Shown here one piece after another: positions 1-9,148 of a stretch of DNA of 64,000 nucleotides. The notes under the pieces were generated by a model. The model did not search any database and was not told the DNA's origin. It was given only the letters and a program-made list of their open reading frames with translations. The translations under genes were made by a program, and so were the position numbers. Position 1 is the first letter of the stretch. Each line of letters opens with the position of its first letter. Origin of the DNA: Mycobacterium sp. IS-3022. Its GTDB lineage: Bacteria; Actinomycetota; Actinomycetes; Mycobacteriales; Mycobacteriaceae. Location of the stretch: positions 558,001 to 622,000 of the forward strand of contig NZ_LQIN01000001.1 of NCBI RefSeq assembly GCF_001500065.1, read 5' to 3'.

Positions 1-719
1 CTGATCGCGGCCTCGCGCACCCGCGGATTGGCGGGCTCGCCGACCAGAAAGCGGCGGTTGCGGTCAATCAGCACCACCGCTATCACCCCGAGCAGCAGCC
101 CCACCATGATTGACCCGACTGCGTCCCAGGCGGCGTTGCCGGTGAGCTGATGCAGGCCAATTCCCAACGCAGCCAAGATGATTCCGATCAACGCGGCAGT
201 GTCCTCGGCGAACACCGCGCGGGTGGTCGGATCCGAGGTCTCGAGCACGTGGTCGAGCAGATCGCGCTCGAAGCGACGAGCTTCTGTGCGCAGCTGGCGC
301 ACAGCCTGGACTAGTGACACCGACTCGAGTCCGAACGCAACGGCCAGCACGATGTAGGCGACGAGATAGTCCTCGGGTCCGGTTTCGCCGCGCAGCAATT
401 CGGTGATGCCGTGCCAGACGGAAAGCGAACCGCCAACGACGAACAACCCGACGGCCGCCAACAACGACCACACGTACGCTTCTCGGCCGTAGCCGAACGG
501 ACGGTCGGCGTCTGGCGGTCGGCGGCTTCGGCGGTTGGCGATGGCCAGCAAGCCCTGGTTGCCCGCGTCGGCCCAGGAGTGCGCAGCCTCCGCGGTCATC
601 GACGCCGAACCCGTCAGGACGGCGGCCACCGTTTTGGCGACGGCCACCGCCAGGTTGGCGCCGAATGCGACGAGGACGGTCAGCGTGCTCTCGCCGGAGC
701 GCTGGTCGGTTTCGGTCAT
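1..719 (-). CDS. Cation diffusion facilitator family transporter (5' part)
   Basis: The reading frame runs off the left edge, so only the N-terminal 239 residues are present. It starts at an ATG (717-719), giving MTETDQRSGEST, followed by hydrophobic segments (LTVLVAFGANLAVAVAKTVA; YVWSLLAAVGLFVVGG; YLVAYIVLAVAFGLESVSLV). The helix with SASMTAEAAHSWADAGNQ carries the His/Asp pair typical of the zinc/iron efflux site of CDF transporters. The family exports divalent metals by proton antiport at the inner membrane; the metal cannot be told here. It is divergent from the racemase gene, with 18 bp between the starts, so the two promoters must overlap. Confidence 0.85.
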   Translation of the reverse strand, partial: MTETDQRSGESTLTVLVAFGANLAVAVAKTVAAVLTGSASMTAEAAHSWADAGNQGLLAIANRRSRRPPDADRPFGYGREAYVWSLLAAVGLFVVGGSLSVWHGITELLRGETGPEDYLVAYIVLAVAFGLESVSLVQAVRQLRTEARRFERDLLDHVLETSDPTTRAVFAEDTAALIGIILAALGIGLHQLTGNAAWDAVGSIMVGLLLGVIAVVLIDRNRRFLVGEPANPRVREAAI

Positions 720-737
720 CCCACTAGTCTGCGACTC

Positions 738-1826
738 ATGACGACCCAAGGACCCCTCGCCGGAGTGAAGGTCATCGAGCTCGGCGGCATCGGGCCCGGA
801 CCGCACGCCGCGATGATGCTGGCCGACCTCGGCGCCGACGTGGTGCGGGTGCGTAGGCCCGGCGGGTTGCAGATGCCGGCAGAGAACGTCGACCTGCTGC
901 ACCGCGGCAAGCGCGTCGTCGACCTGGACTTGAAAAAGGACCCGGCCTCGCTGCTGGCTTTGGCTGCCAAGGCCGACGTGCTCATCGACGCGTTCCGGCC
1001 CGGCACCTGTGAACGACTGGGCATCGGACCCGACGACTGCGCGGCGGTGAACCCGCGGCTGATCTTCGCTCGAATCACCGGCTGGGGTCAGCACGGCCCG
1101 CTGGCGCGGACCGCCGGCCACGACATCAACTACCTGTCGCAGACGGGCGCGTTGGCGGCCATCGGCTACCGCGACCGGCCGCCGGTGACGCCGCTGAACC
1201 TGGTGGCCGATTTCGGCGGTGGCTCGATGCTGGTGCTGGTGGGCATCGTGTCGGCGCTCTACGAGCGGGAGCGCTCCGGCCAAGGGCAAGTGATCGACGC
1301 GGCGATGGTCGACGGCGTTTCCGTGCTGGTTCAGGACATGTGGACGATGAAGTCGACCGGCACGCTGCGCGACGAACGGGAGTCGTTCATGCTCGACGGC
1401 AGCGCACCGTTCTACCGCACCTACGAGACCGCCGACGGCAAGTACATGGCGGTCGGCGCGATCGAACCGCAGTTCTTCGCGCAGTTGCTTCACGGCCTCG
1501 GGTTGAGCGCCGACGAGGTGCCGCGACAGTCGGACAAAGCGGCGTTTCCACGGATGCACAAGCTGTTCGCCGACCGGTTTGCGAGCAAGACTCGTGACGA
1601 ATGGGCGGCGATCTTTGCGGGTACCGACGCGTGCGTGACACCGGTACTGACATGGAGTGAGGCCGCGCAGAACGACCACCTGCGCGACCGGTCAACTCTG
1701 GTGCAGGTCAACGGCGTCGACCAGGCGGCGCCGGCGCCGCGCTTCTCCCGGACGCCGGCGGGTCCGATCGGTTCCCCGCCGCAGGCCGCGACTCCGATCG
1801 CCGACATCGACTGGCCTGAGAATTAG
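738..1826 (+). CDS. far: Alpha-methylacyl-CoA racemase / CaiB-BaiF family protein (Far-like)
   Basis: The 362-residue product is the usual length for alpha-methylacyl-CoA racemases and class III CoA-transferases. It opens with GPLAGVKVIELGGIGPGPHA and MMLADLGADVVRVRRPGG, the family CoA-binding N-terminus, and continues with RLIFARITGWGQHGPLA and the GHDINYLS stretch, which contains the catalytic Asp region. The family epimerises 2-methylacyl-CoA or transfers CoA between acids in the cytoplasm. Position before two SRPBCC genes and dapC matches Rv0855 (far) of M. tuberculosis, so the symbol is given by synteny. Its exact substrate is not visible. The start is the ATG at 738; a longer in-frame extension reaching 411 is antisense to the CDF gene and is rejected. 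Confidence 0.88.
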   Translation: MTTQGPLAGVKVIELGGIGPGPHAAMMLADLGADVVRVRRPGGLQMPAENVDLLHRGKRVVDLDLKKDPASLLALAAKADVLIDAFRPGTCERLGIGPDDCAAVNPRLIFARITGWGQHGPLARTAGHDINYLSQTGALAAIGYRDRPPVTPLNLVADFGGGSMLVLVGIVSALYERERSGQGQVIDAAMVDGVSVLVQDMWTMKSTGTLRDERESFMLDGSAPFYRTYETADGKYMAVGAIEPQFFAQLLHGLGLSADEVPRQSDKAAFPRMHKLFADRFASKTRDEWAAIFAGTDACVTPVLTWSEAAQNDHLRDRSTLVQVNGVDQAAPAPRFSRTPAGPIGSPPQAATPIADIDWPEN

Positions 1827-1873
1827 CTGGAAGGTCCTATACACGAGGCTGTCGAGCTACTTACGATTGCCAC

Positions 1874-2314
1874 ATGGCGGTGCGGGCATCGAGGGAAGTG
1901 GTTTTCGAAGCGCCCAAGGATGCGATCTTGGACGCGCTCGCCGACATCGACGCCGTTCCCACGTGGTCGCCTGTGCACAAACGCGTCGAAGTGCTCGACC
2001 GGCATCCCGACGGGCGTCCCCATCACGTCAAGGCGACGTTCAAGATCATGGGCGTCACCGACAAGGAAGTGCTCGAATACCACTGGGGTGACAACTGGGT
2101 GGTCTGGGACGCCGAGGCCACCCTGCAGCAGCGCGGTCAGCACGGCGAGTACAACCTCACCCCGGTCGGCGAGGATCGCACCCGCGTGCGCTTCGACATC
2201 GTCATCGACCTGGCCGCGCCGATTCCCGACTTTCTGCTGCGCCGGGCGAAGAAGATGGTGCTCGACGTCGCGACCGAACGCCTCCGGCGGCGGGTGATGG
2301 CGGACGCAAGGTAG
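1874..2314 (+). CDS. SRPBCC (START-like) family protein, first of a pair
   Basis: The 146-residue product starts MAVRASREVVFEAPKDAIL, the first strand of a helix-grip fold typical of polyketide cyclase/START-like proteins, and ends with a long C-terminal helix (PDFLLRRAKKMVLDVATERL). Such proteins form a closed cavity for hydrophobic ligands. No catalytic residue can be named. It is followed after 9 bp by a homologous gene (MAVRTSREIVIEAPPESVM), so the pair arose by duplication; the arrangement matches Rv0856-Rv0857. Function is unknown. Confidence 0.82.
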   Translation: MAVRASREVVFEAPKDAILDALADIDAVPTWSPVHKRVEVLDRHPDGRPHHVKATFKIMGVTDKEVLEYHWGDNWVVWDAEATLQQRGQHGEYNLTPVGEDRTRVRFDIVIDLAAPIPDFLLRRAKKMVLDVATERLRRRVMADAR

Positions 2315-2323
2315 GAGCACCAA

Positions 2324-2782
2324 GTGGCCGTACGGACATCCCGCGAGATCGTCATCGAAGCGCCACCGGAATCCGTCATGGCCGCGTTGGCCGATGTCGG
2401 CTCGCTGCCGTCGTACTCGCCCGCCTTCAAGTGCGCCGACGTTCTGGACACCTACGACGACGGCCGTCCCCACCACGTGCACACCGCGGTCAAGGTGCTC
2501 GGCAAGGTGTTCGATGACATTCTCGAATACCGTTGGGGGCCCGACTGGTTGGTGTATGACTCAGAACGCACCACACAGCGGTACTCGCAACACATCGAGT
2601 ACACGCTGCGGCCGGATTACACGCGAACATCGACGACTGTGCGGATGGACGTCACCGCCGAAACCGATTCGCTCATCCCGGATTTCCTTGTCGAGCGGGT
2701 CGGCAAGTCGGTGATCGACGCGCAGGTGGAGGGTCTGCGCCGACGGGTGTTGGGCGGCAAGCCATCCGATCAGCCGGAGTAG
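2324..2782 (+). CDS. SRPBCC (START-like) family protein, second of a pair
   Basis: The 152-residue product begins at a GTG (2324) with a GGAG ribosome-binding site eight to nine bases upstream (taggagcaccaa). It aligns along its length with the previous gene: shared blocks include DDGRPHHV against PDGRPHHV, LEYRWG against LEYHWG, and the final LRRRV helix. Residues 1-150 form one START-like domain. It is presumably co-transcribed with its paralogue. The two may bind related lipids or form a heterodimer; that is inference only. Confidence 0.82.
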   Translation: MAVRTSREIVIEAPPESVMAALADVGSLPSYSPAFKCADVLDTYDDGRPHHVHTAVKVLGKVFDDILEYRWGPDWLVYDSERTTQRYSQHIEYTLRPDYTRTSTTVRMDVTAETDSLIPDFLVERVGKSVIDAQVEGLRRRVLGGKPSDQPE

Positions 2783-2850
2783 CCCAGGCGTCTCGATTGT
2801 GAATCTGACGACGGAAATGGCACACCGGAATCGTCGCCGGATTGACAAAG

Positions 2851-4023
2851 TCAGGGGCGGCGCAGTGCAGCCAACCGGCGGATCGCCTCGTCTAGCGTGT
2901 CGTCCTTCTTGCAGAACGCGAAACGCACCAGGTGATTCCACGCGCCGGCATGGTCGGCGCCCGGATCGCAGAAGGCCGACATCGGAATCGCAGCTACTCC
3001 GGCGCTGTGCGGCAGGTCCGCACAGAACGTGGCGCTGTCGGTGAAGCCGAGCGGCCGTGGGTCAGCGCACAGGAAGTAGGTTCCGCAGCTGTCGTGCACC
3101 TCGAAACCCAACTCCGTCAGCGCGTCGCCCAGTCGGTCGCGCTTGGCCTGCATTGAATTCCGCAGAGACGTCACCCACGCCTCTTCGTTGTTGAGCGCGT
3201 GCGCGACCGCAGGCTGGAACGGCGCGCCGCCGACGTAGGACATGTACTGTTTGGCCGCGCGTACGCCTGCGATGAGATTGGCTGCGCCGCAGGCCCATCC
3301 GATCTTCCAGCCGGTCACGTTGAACATCTTCGCCGCACTGGAGATCGTGATCGTGCGCTCGGCCATCCCGGGATAGGAGGCCAGCGGGATGTGGCGGTGC
3401 CCGTCGAACACCAGATGCTCGTAGACCTCGTCGGTGATCACCAGCAGGTCGGTCTCCACGGCGAGTTCGGCCAGCGCGCGTAGTTCGTCGTCGCGGGCCA
3501 CCATCCCGGTCGGGTTGTGCGGTGAGTTGACGATCAGCGCCTTGGTGTTCGGCGTGACTGCCTTCCGCAGCCCGTCGACGTCGATGGCGAACCCGCGGCC
3601 GTCCTGGACCAAGGGGACCGCGCGGCGTTGGCAGCCCGCCATCGCGATCACGGGGGAGTAGGAGTCGTAGAACGGTTCGATCAGCAGGATCTCCGACCCG
3701 GGCTCGACGAGCCCGAGGACAGCGGCCGCGATGGCTTCGGTGGCGCCGACGGTCACCAGGACCTCGGAGTCGGGGTCGTATGCGGTGCCGAAGTGGCGTT
3801 CGCGCTGCGCGGCGATGGCTTGGCGCAACGGCGGGATGCCGAGGCCGGGCGGGTACTGGTTGACTCCCCCGGCGATGGCCTTTTCGGCGATCTCGAGCAT
3901 CGCGGGCGGACCGTCTTCGTCGGGGAAGCCCTGGCCGAGGTTGACGGCGCCGATCCGGGCTGCCAGCGCAGACATCTCGGCGAAGATCGTCACCGCGTAG
4001 GGCTGGAGCCGTCTGACTGTCAC
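2851..4023 (-). CDS. dapC: PLP-dependent aminotransferase, DapC-like
   Basis: This class I/II aminotransferase of 390 residues has the PLP pattern VNSPHNPTG, ITDEVYEHLVFDG and SSAAKMFNVTGWKIGW, with the Schiff-base lysine in SAAK. In M. tuberculosis the syntenic gene Rv0858c is annotated dapC, N-succinyldiaminopimelate aminotransferase of lysine/peptidoglycan synthesis, although kynurenine or methionine-type aminotransferases look alike. Start is the GTG at 4023 (VTVRRLQPYAVTIFAEM), which fits the conserved N-terminus better than an upstream ATG at 4062. It converges with the SRPBCC pair and is divergent from fadA; a palindromic repeat lies just upstream of its start. Confidence 0.85.
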   Translation of the reverse strand: MTVRRLQPYAVTIFAEMSALAARIGAVNLGQGFPDEDGPPAMLEIAEKAIAGGVNQYPPGLGIPPLRQAIAAQRERHFGTAYDPDSEVLVTVGATEAIAAAVLGLVEPGSEILLIEPFYDSYSPVIAMAGCQRRAVPLVQDGRGFAIDVDGLRKAVTPNTKALIVNSPHNPTGMVARDDELRALAELAVETDLLVITDEVYEHLVFDGHRHIPLASYPGMAERTITISSAAKMFNVTGWKIGWACGAANLIAGVRAAKQYMSYVGGAPFQPAVAHALNNEEAWVTSLRNSMQAKRDRLGDALTELGFEVHDSCGTYFLCADPRPLGFTDSATFCADLPHSAGVAAIPMSAFCDPGADHAGAWNHLVRFAFCKKDDTLDEAIRRLAALRRP

Positions 4024-4057
4024 GGCTGTCGAGCCTAAGGTTTTGGGCCCACCGAGT

Positions 4058-4125
4058 CGCAATGTCAGCCTGACAGCGTCGCCATGGATATATAGCCTCG
4101 GCGGAGCCCTCAGCGCGACATTGTG
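4058..4125. repeat. 68-bp palindromic dispersed element, copy A
   Basis: This 68-bp element ends in imperfect inverted arms (CGCAATGTC at one end, GACATTGTG at the other) and has the core TCGCCATGGATATATAGCC. A second copy at 22946-23013 lies in the opposite orientation and matches at 58 of 68 positions by manual alignment. Copy A sits between the divergent dapC and fadA genes, so it is in a promoter region rather than after a stop codon. Confidence 0.75.
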
Positions 4126-4146
4126 TCAGCAATACCGCCGACCGCC

Positions 4147-4168
4147 CGGCCAACCAACAGGTTGGCCG
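4147..4168. promoter_or_regulatory. Perfect 9-bp-arm palindrome upstream of fadA, possible operator
   Basis: The arms CGGCCAACC and GGTTGGCCG are perfect inverted repeats with an AACA spacer. They lie about 80 bp before the fadA start codon and 124 bp before the dapC start. A symmetric site of this size suits a dimeric regulator such as a TetR-family fatty-acid regulator. The regulator is not known and a simple hairpin is also possible. Confidence 0.4.
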
Positions 4169-4249
4169 AAACTGTTAGGCTGCCGGGCGGAGGACTAGCG
4201 TCCATCTGGACAGGCGTCCCGGAACCCAATCTGAACAGGAAATATCTTC

Positions 4250-5461
4250 ATGTCTGAAGAAGCCTTCATCTACGAGGCGATTCGTACGCCTCGCGGCAAG
4301 AACAAGAACGGCGCGCTCAACGAGGTCAAGCCGATCAACCTGGTCACCGGCTTGATCGACGAGATGCGGCGGCGCTTTCCCGATCTCGACGAGACACTGA
4401 TCAGCGACGTCATCCTCGGCGTCGTGTCGCCGGTCGGCGATCAGGGCGGCGACATCGCGCGCACTGCGGTGCTGGCCGCGGGTCTGCCCGACACCACCGG
4501 CGGTGTGCAGCTCAACCGCTTCTGCGCCTCGGGTCTGGAGGCGGTCAACACCGCCGCGCAGAAGGTGCGCTCGGGCTGGGACGACCTGGTGCTCGCCGGT
4601 GGTGTGGAGTCGATGAGCCGGGTTCCGATGGGGTCGGACGGCGGCGCTTGGGCGACCGACCCGGAGACCAACTACGTCGTCGGCTTCGTCCCGCAGGGCA
4701 TCGGCGCCGACCTGATCGCGACCATCGAGGGCTTCTCCCGTGAGGACGTCGACGCCTATGCCGCGCGGTCGCAGGAACGGGCGGCAGCGGCGTGGTCGGG
4801 CGGTTACTTCGCGAAATCCGTGGTGCCGGTGCGGGACCAGAACGGTCTGGTGATCCTCGATCACGACGAGCACATGCGTCCGGGCACCACGGTGGAGAGT
4901 CTGGGCCAGCTCAAGACGGCGTTCGACGGCATCGGCGCGATGGGTGGCTTCGACGACGTGGCGCTGCAGAAGTACCACTGGATCGAGAAGATCAACCACG
5001 TGCACACCGGCGGCAACAGCTCGGGCATCGTCGACGGCGCCGCGCTGGTGCTCGTCGGCAGCGAGAAAGCGGGGCAAGCGCAGGGCCTGACCCCCCGCGC
5101 GCGCATCGTGGCGACCGCGACCAGCGGCTCTGACCCGGTCATCATGCTCACCGGCCCGACGCCGGCCACGCGCAAGGTGCTCGACCGCGCCGGCCTGACG
5201 GTCGACGACATCGACCTGTTCGAGCTCAACGAGGCCTTCGCCTCGGTGGTGCTGAAGTTCCAGAAGGACCTCAACATCCCCGATGAGAAGCTCAACGTCA
5301 ACGGTGGCGCCATCGCGATGGGTCACCCGCTGGGTGCCACCGGCGCCATGATCACCGGAACCATGGTCGACGAGCTCGAGCGTCGGGGCGCCCGGCGCGC
5401 GCTGATCACGCTGTGCGTGGGCGGCGGCATGGGCGTGGCCACCATCATCGAGAGGGTTTAA
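4250..5461 (+). CDS. fadA: Acetyl-CoA acetyltransferase / 3-ketoacyl-CoA thiolase, FadA
   Basis: The product (403 residues) is a full-length thiolase that cleaves 3-ketoacyl-CoA in the last step of beta-oxidation. The nucleophilic Cys lies in [12 protein letters not shown] (Cys92), the catalytic His in [11 protein letters not shown] and the second Cys in [11 protein letters not shown] near the C-terminus. The ATG is preceded by AGGAAA. fadB follows after 4 bp. In M. tuberculosis FadA and FadB form the trifunctional alpha2beta2 complex, and this gene pair has the same order as Rv0859-Rv0860. Confidence 0.95.
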   Translation: MSEEAFIYEAIRTPRGKNKNGALNEVKPINLVTGLIDEMRRRFPDLDETLISDVILGVVSPVGDQGGDIARTAVLAAGLPDTTGGVQLNRFCASGLEAVNTAAQKVRSGWDDLVLAGGVESMSRVPMGSDGGAWATDPETNYVVGFVPQGIGADLIATIEGFSREDVDAYAARSQERAAAAWSGGYFAKSVVPVRDQNGLVILDHDEHMRPGTTVESLGQLKTAFDGIGAMGGFDDVALQKYHWIEKINHVHTGGNSSGIVDGAALVLVGSEKAGQAQGLTPRARIVATATSGSDPVIMLTGPTPATRKVLDRAGLTVDDIDLFELNEAFASVVLKFQKDLNIPDEKLNVNGGAIAMGHPLGATGAMITGTMVDELERRGARRALITLCVGGGMGVATIIERV

Positions 5462-5465
5462 CAGC

Positions 5466-7622
5466 ATGGCAGAGAACACGATTCAGTGGGACAAGGATGC
5501 TGACGGCATCGTCACCCTGACGCTGGACGACCCGACCGGCTCGGCCAACGTGATGAACGAGCACTACAAGGAGTCGATGCACAACGCCGTCGAACGCCTT
5601 GTGGCCGAGAAGGATTCCATCACCGGCGTCGTCATCACCAGCGCGAAGAAGACCTTCTTCGCCGGCGGTGACCTCAAGGGCATGATGAACGTCGGCCCCG
5701 ACAATGCCGCCGAGGCGTTCGAGGAGGTCGAGTCCATCAAGGCCGACCTGCGCAAGCTCGAGACGTTGGGCAAGCCGGTCGTGGCCGCCATCAACGGCGC
5801 CGCGCTCGGCGGTGGTCTGGAGATCGCGCTGGCGTGTCATCACCGCATCGCCGCGGATGTCAAGGGTTCGGTCATCGGGCTGCCCGAGGTCACGCTGGGC
5901 CTGTTGCCCGGCGGCGGCGGCGTCACCCGCACCGTGCGGATGTTCGGCATCCAGAAGGCGTTCATGGAGGTGCTCTCGCAGGGCACCCGGTTCAAGCCGG
6001 CCAAGGCCAAGGACACCGGCCTGGTCGACGAACTCGTCAGCAGCGTTGAGGAACTGGTGCCGGCCGCCAAGGCCTGGATCAAGGCGAATCCGGAAAGCCA
6101 CACCCAGCCGTGGGATGCCAAGGGCTACAAGATGCCCGGCGGCACCCCCTCGTCGCCCGGTCTGGCCAGCATCCTGCCGTCGTTCCCGGCGCTGCTGAAG
6201 AAGCAACTCAAGGGTGCGCCGATGCCGGCGCCGCGCGCGATTCTCGACGCAGCCGTCGAGGGCGCACAGGTCGACTTCGACGCCGCAAGCCGCATCGAGA
6301 GCCGCTACTTCACCCAGCTGGTCACCGGCCAGACCGCCAAGAACATGATCCAGGCGTTCTTCCTCGACCTGCAGTACATCAACGGCGGCGGCTCACGTCC
6401 GGAGGGCATCGAGCCGGTCAAGATCAACAAGATCGGCGTGCTCGGCGCGGGCATGATGGGCGCTGGTATCGCCTACGTGTCGGCCAAGGCCGGCTTCGAC
6501 GTCGTCCTCAAGGACGTCAGCCTCGAGGCCGCGCAGAAGGGTAAGGGCTACTCCGAGAAACTCGAGGCCAAGGCGCTCGAGCGGGGGCGGACCACCGAGG
6601 AGAAGTCCAGGGCGCTGCTGGCCCGCATCACCCCGACCGGAGATCCCGCCGACCTCAAGGGCGTCGACTTCGTCATCGAGGCGGTGTTCGAGGACCAGGA
6701 CCTCAAGCACAAGGTCTTCCAGGAGATCGAGGACATCGTCGAGCCGAACGCGCTGCTGGGGTCGAACACCTCGACGCTGCCGATCACCGGTCTGGCGACC
6801 GGGGTGAAGCGCCAGGAGGACTTCATCGGTATCCACTTCTTCTCACCGGTCGACAAGATGCCGCTGGTGGAGATCATCAAGGGCGAGAAGACCTCCGACG
6901 AGGCGCTGGCCCGGGTGTTCGACTACACGCTGGCCATCGGCAAGACCCCGATCGTCGTCAACGACAGCCGCGGCTTCTTCACCAGTCGCGTGATCGGCAC
7001 GTTCGTCAACGAGGCGCTTGCCATGCTCGGCGAGGGGGTGGAGCCGGCGTCGATCGAGTCGGCGGGTGAGCAGGCGGGTTATCCCGCTGCGCCGCTGCAG
7101 CTTTCGGATGAGCTCAACCTCGAGCTGATGCACAAGATCGCCGTCGCCACCCGCAAGGGTGTCGAGTCCACCGGCGGCACGTATGAGCCGCACCCGGCCG
7201 AGGCGGTCGTCGAGAAGATGATCGAGATCGGGCGGCCGTCGCGGCTGGCGGGCGCCGGCTTCTACGAGTACGTCGACGGCAAGCGCACCGGTCTGTGGCC
7301 GGGCCTGCGGGAGACGTTCAACTCCGGCAGCACTTCAACGTCTCAAATCCCGCTGCAGGACATGATCGACCGCATGTTGTTCGCCGAGGCGCTGGAGACC
7401 CAGAAGTGCCTCGACGAAGGCGTGCTCACCTCGACCGCCGACGCGAACATCGGCTCGATCATGGGCATCGGCTTCCCGCCGTACACCGGTGGTTCGGCGC
7501 AGTTCATCGTCGGCTACCAGGGTGCCGGCGGCGTCGGCAAGGAGGCCTTCGTGGCCCGCGCCAAGGAGCTGGCCGCCAAGTACGGCGAGCGGTTCAACCC
7601 GCCGGCGTCGCTGACTTCGTAG
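5466..7622 (+). CDS. fadB: Fatty acid oxidation complex alpha subunit, FadB
   Basis: The product (718 residues) carries an N-terminal enoyl-CoA hydratase (about 1-200; oxyanion-hole signatures FFAGGDLKGMM and NGAALGGGLEIALACHHR, catalytic-Glu region LPEVTLGLLPGGGGV). A 3-hydroxyacyl-CoA dehydrogenase follows, with the NAD site KIGVLGAGMMGAGIAYV around residue 320 and IGIHFFSPVDKMPLVEII. It hydrates enoyl-CoA and oxidises the hydroxyacyl-CoA, passing the product to FadA. Length matches M. tuberculosis FadB (about 720). The gene follows fadA by 4 bp, indicating one operon and a fixed complex. Confidence 0.95.
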   Translation: MAENTIQWDKDADGIVTLTLDDPTGSANVMNEHYKESMHNAVERLVAEKDSITGVVITSAKKTFFAGGDLKGMMNVGPDNAAEAFEEVESIKADLRKLETLGKPVVAAINGAALGGGLEIALACHHRIAADVKGSVIGLPEVTLGLLPGGGGVTRTVRMFGIQKAFMEVLSQGTRFKPAKAKDTGLVDELVSSVEELVPAAKAWIKANPESHTQPWDAKGYKMPGGTPSSPGLASILPSFPALLKKQLKGAPMPAPRAILDAAVEGAQVDFDAASRIESRYFTQLVTGQTAKNMIQAFFLDLQYINGGGSRPEGIEPVKINKIGVLGAGMMGAGIAYVSAKAGFDVVLKDVSLEAAQKGKGYSEKLEAKALERGRTTEEKSRALLARITPTGDPADLKGVDFVIEAVFEDQDLKHKVFQEIEDIVEPNALLGSNTSTLPITGLATGVKRQEDFIGIHFFSPVDKMPLVEIIKGEKTSDEALARVFDYTLAIGKTPIVVNDSRGFFTSRVIGTFVNEALAMLGEGVEPASIESAGEQAGYPAAPLQLSDELNLELMHKIAVATRKGVESTGGTYEPHPAEAVVEKMIEIGRPSRLAGAGFYEYVDGKRTGLWPGLRETFNSGSTSTSQIPLQDMIDRMLFAEALETQKCLDEGVLTSTADANIGSIMGIGFPPYTGGSAQFIVGYQGAGGVGKEAFVARAKELAAKYGERFNPPASLTS

Positions 7623-7657
7623 CGCTCACGGGGGCGGTGGCCGCTAGATTGGCCACC

Positions 7658-9148
7658 GTGCCTCAGAGCTTCACCGAATCGTTCGCGGCGGGGCTGGCCG
7701 GCTACGGCGACAAGCCGTGCATCGAGTTCGAGGACCGCTGGTACACCGGCGACGAGGTGGCGGCGTACGGCGAGGCTATCGCCGAGGCGGTGCGGACTGC
7801 GGGAGTGGCCGACGACGCCCCCGTCGGGCTCGTGGTGCGCAACCGGCTACCCCACGCCGCGGCGATCATCGGGTTCCTCGCCGCCGGTCGCACGGTGTCG
7901 ATGATCTACTCGTTTCAGTCGCCCGAGGCGATCGGCCGCGACGTCGAGACGCTGCGGCTGTCGGCCATCATCGCCGACGTCGACGACTGGACGGCACCCG
8001 TCGTCGACGCCGCGAGGCGAACGGGAAGCGCCGGCGTGGCGATCTCATCGCGATCGCCGACCGTCGCCGCGGTTCCGGGGCTGGAACATCGCGACCCGAG
8101 CCGCTCGCACGCGCACGCGGAACCTGGAGTGGCGCTGCAGATCCTGACCAGCGGAACGACCGGACCGCCGAAACGGCAGGCGATCAAGACGGCGGTGCTC
8201 GAACGCACGGTCTTCAGCGTCACCAGCGGCGAGGCCGCGGCCGACGACGCCCCGCCCGAGCTCGCGTACTGGCAGTTCGGCGGAATCGGTGTGTGCCAAC
8301 TGATCGCGGGCATTTACAACGGCAGGCGGGTCGCGATGCTCGAGCGGTTCAGCGTCGAGGCCTACGTGGACGCGGTGAAGCGGCACCGAATCACGCGTTC
8401 GGGCGTTCAGCCGGCCGTCGTCAGGATGCTGCTGGACGCCAAGGTCGCCAAGGAGGACCTTGCGTCGCTGACTTTTCTGATCAGCGCCTCGGGCCCGCTG
8501 GATCCGGAGACCCGCGACGAGTTCGAGGCGAGATACGGCATTCCGATCATGCTGGCTTATGGCGCAACGGAATTCGCGGGCTCGCTGTGCGCGTGGACGC
8601 CGGAGATGGCGCGCGAATTCGGTTCGGCCAAGCGCAACAGCGTCGGTAGGGCACTGCCCGATGTCCAGTTGCGTGTCGTCGACCCCGACACCGGCGCCCA
8701 GCTCCCCATCGGAGAGCAGGGTCTGCTGGAAGCCAAGGTCGCTGCGATCGGACCGGACTGGATCCGCACCACCGACATCGCCTCAATCGACGCCGACGGT
8801 TTCGTCACGCTACACGGCAGGGCCGACGGCGCCATCAACCGCGGCGGGTTCAAGATACTGCCGGAAACCGTTAGGCGCGTTCTCATTTCGCATCCCCGCG
8901 TGCGGGATGCCTGCGTTGTCGGGGTGCCCGACGCGCGTCTGGGCGAAGTACCGTTCGCGGCGATCGAGGTGACGCCCGGGTCCCCGGTACCGTCCGAGGA
9001 CGAGTTGGCCGAGCTGGTCCGCTCGACCCTGCCGGTGTACAACGTGCCGGTGGATTTCGCGGTCGTCGACGAACTGCCGCGCAACCCGGCGCTGAAGGTG
9101 AGCCTGCCGGCCGTCGCGTCGCTCTACGAACCGCGCGCGAACAGGTAG
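7658..9148 (+). CDS. AMP-forming acyl-CoA synthetase / ligase
   Basis: This ANL-superfamily enzyme of 496 residues has the P-loop ILTSGTTGPPKRQAIK, the A5-like motif LAYGATEFAG, the hinge region GRADGAINRGGFKILP and a C-terminal catalytic lysine region NPALKVSLP. It activates a carboxylic acid as acyl-AMP and transfers it to CoA; the acid is not evident. The start is the GTG at 7658. A TAGATT hexamer ends 7 bp before that GTG, so the transcript may be leaderless. It lies 35 bp after fadB and may supply substrate to the fadAB complex. Its last 25 bp overlap the convergent methyltransferase gene. Confidence 0.87.
   Translation: MPQSFTESFAAGLAGYGDKPCIEFEDRWYTGDEVAAYGEAIAEAVRTAGVADDAPVGLVVRNRLPHAAAIIGFLAAGRTVSMIYSFQSPEAIGRDVETLRLSAIIADVDDWTAPVVDAARRTGSAGVAISSRSPTVAAVPGLEHRDPSRSHAHAEPGVALQILTSGTTGPPKRQAIKTAVLERTVFSVTSGEAAADDAPPELAYWQFGGIGVCQLIAGIYNGRRVAMLERFSVEAYVDAVKRHRITRSGVQPAVVRMLLDAKVAKEDLASLTFLISASGPLDPETRDEFEARYGIPIMLAYGATEFAGSLCAWTPEMAREFGSAKRNSVGRALPDVQLRVVDPDTGAQLPIGEQGLLEAKVAAIGPDWIRTTDIASIDADGFVTLHGRADGAINRGGFKILPETVRRVLISHPRVRDACVVGVPDARLGEVPFAAIEVTPGSPVPSEDELAELVRSTLPVYNVPVDFAVVDELPRNPALKVSLPAVASLYEPRANR

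Noticed and set aside
411..737. N-terminal extension of the racemase reading frame
   Set aside because: It is antisense to the CDF transporter, low in family signal, and the ATG at 738 gives the normal length.
2932..4038. Several + strand frames opposite dapC
   Set aside because: They are GC-rich shadows of the aminotransferase gene with no ribosome-binding site or family signature.
7295..7657. Upstream extension of the acyl-CoA ligase frame
   Set aside because: It lies wholly inside fadB; the GTG at 7658 matches the family start.
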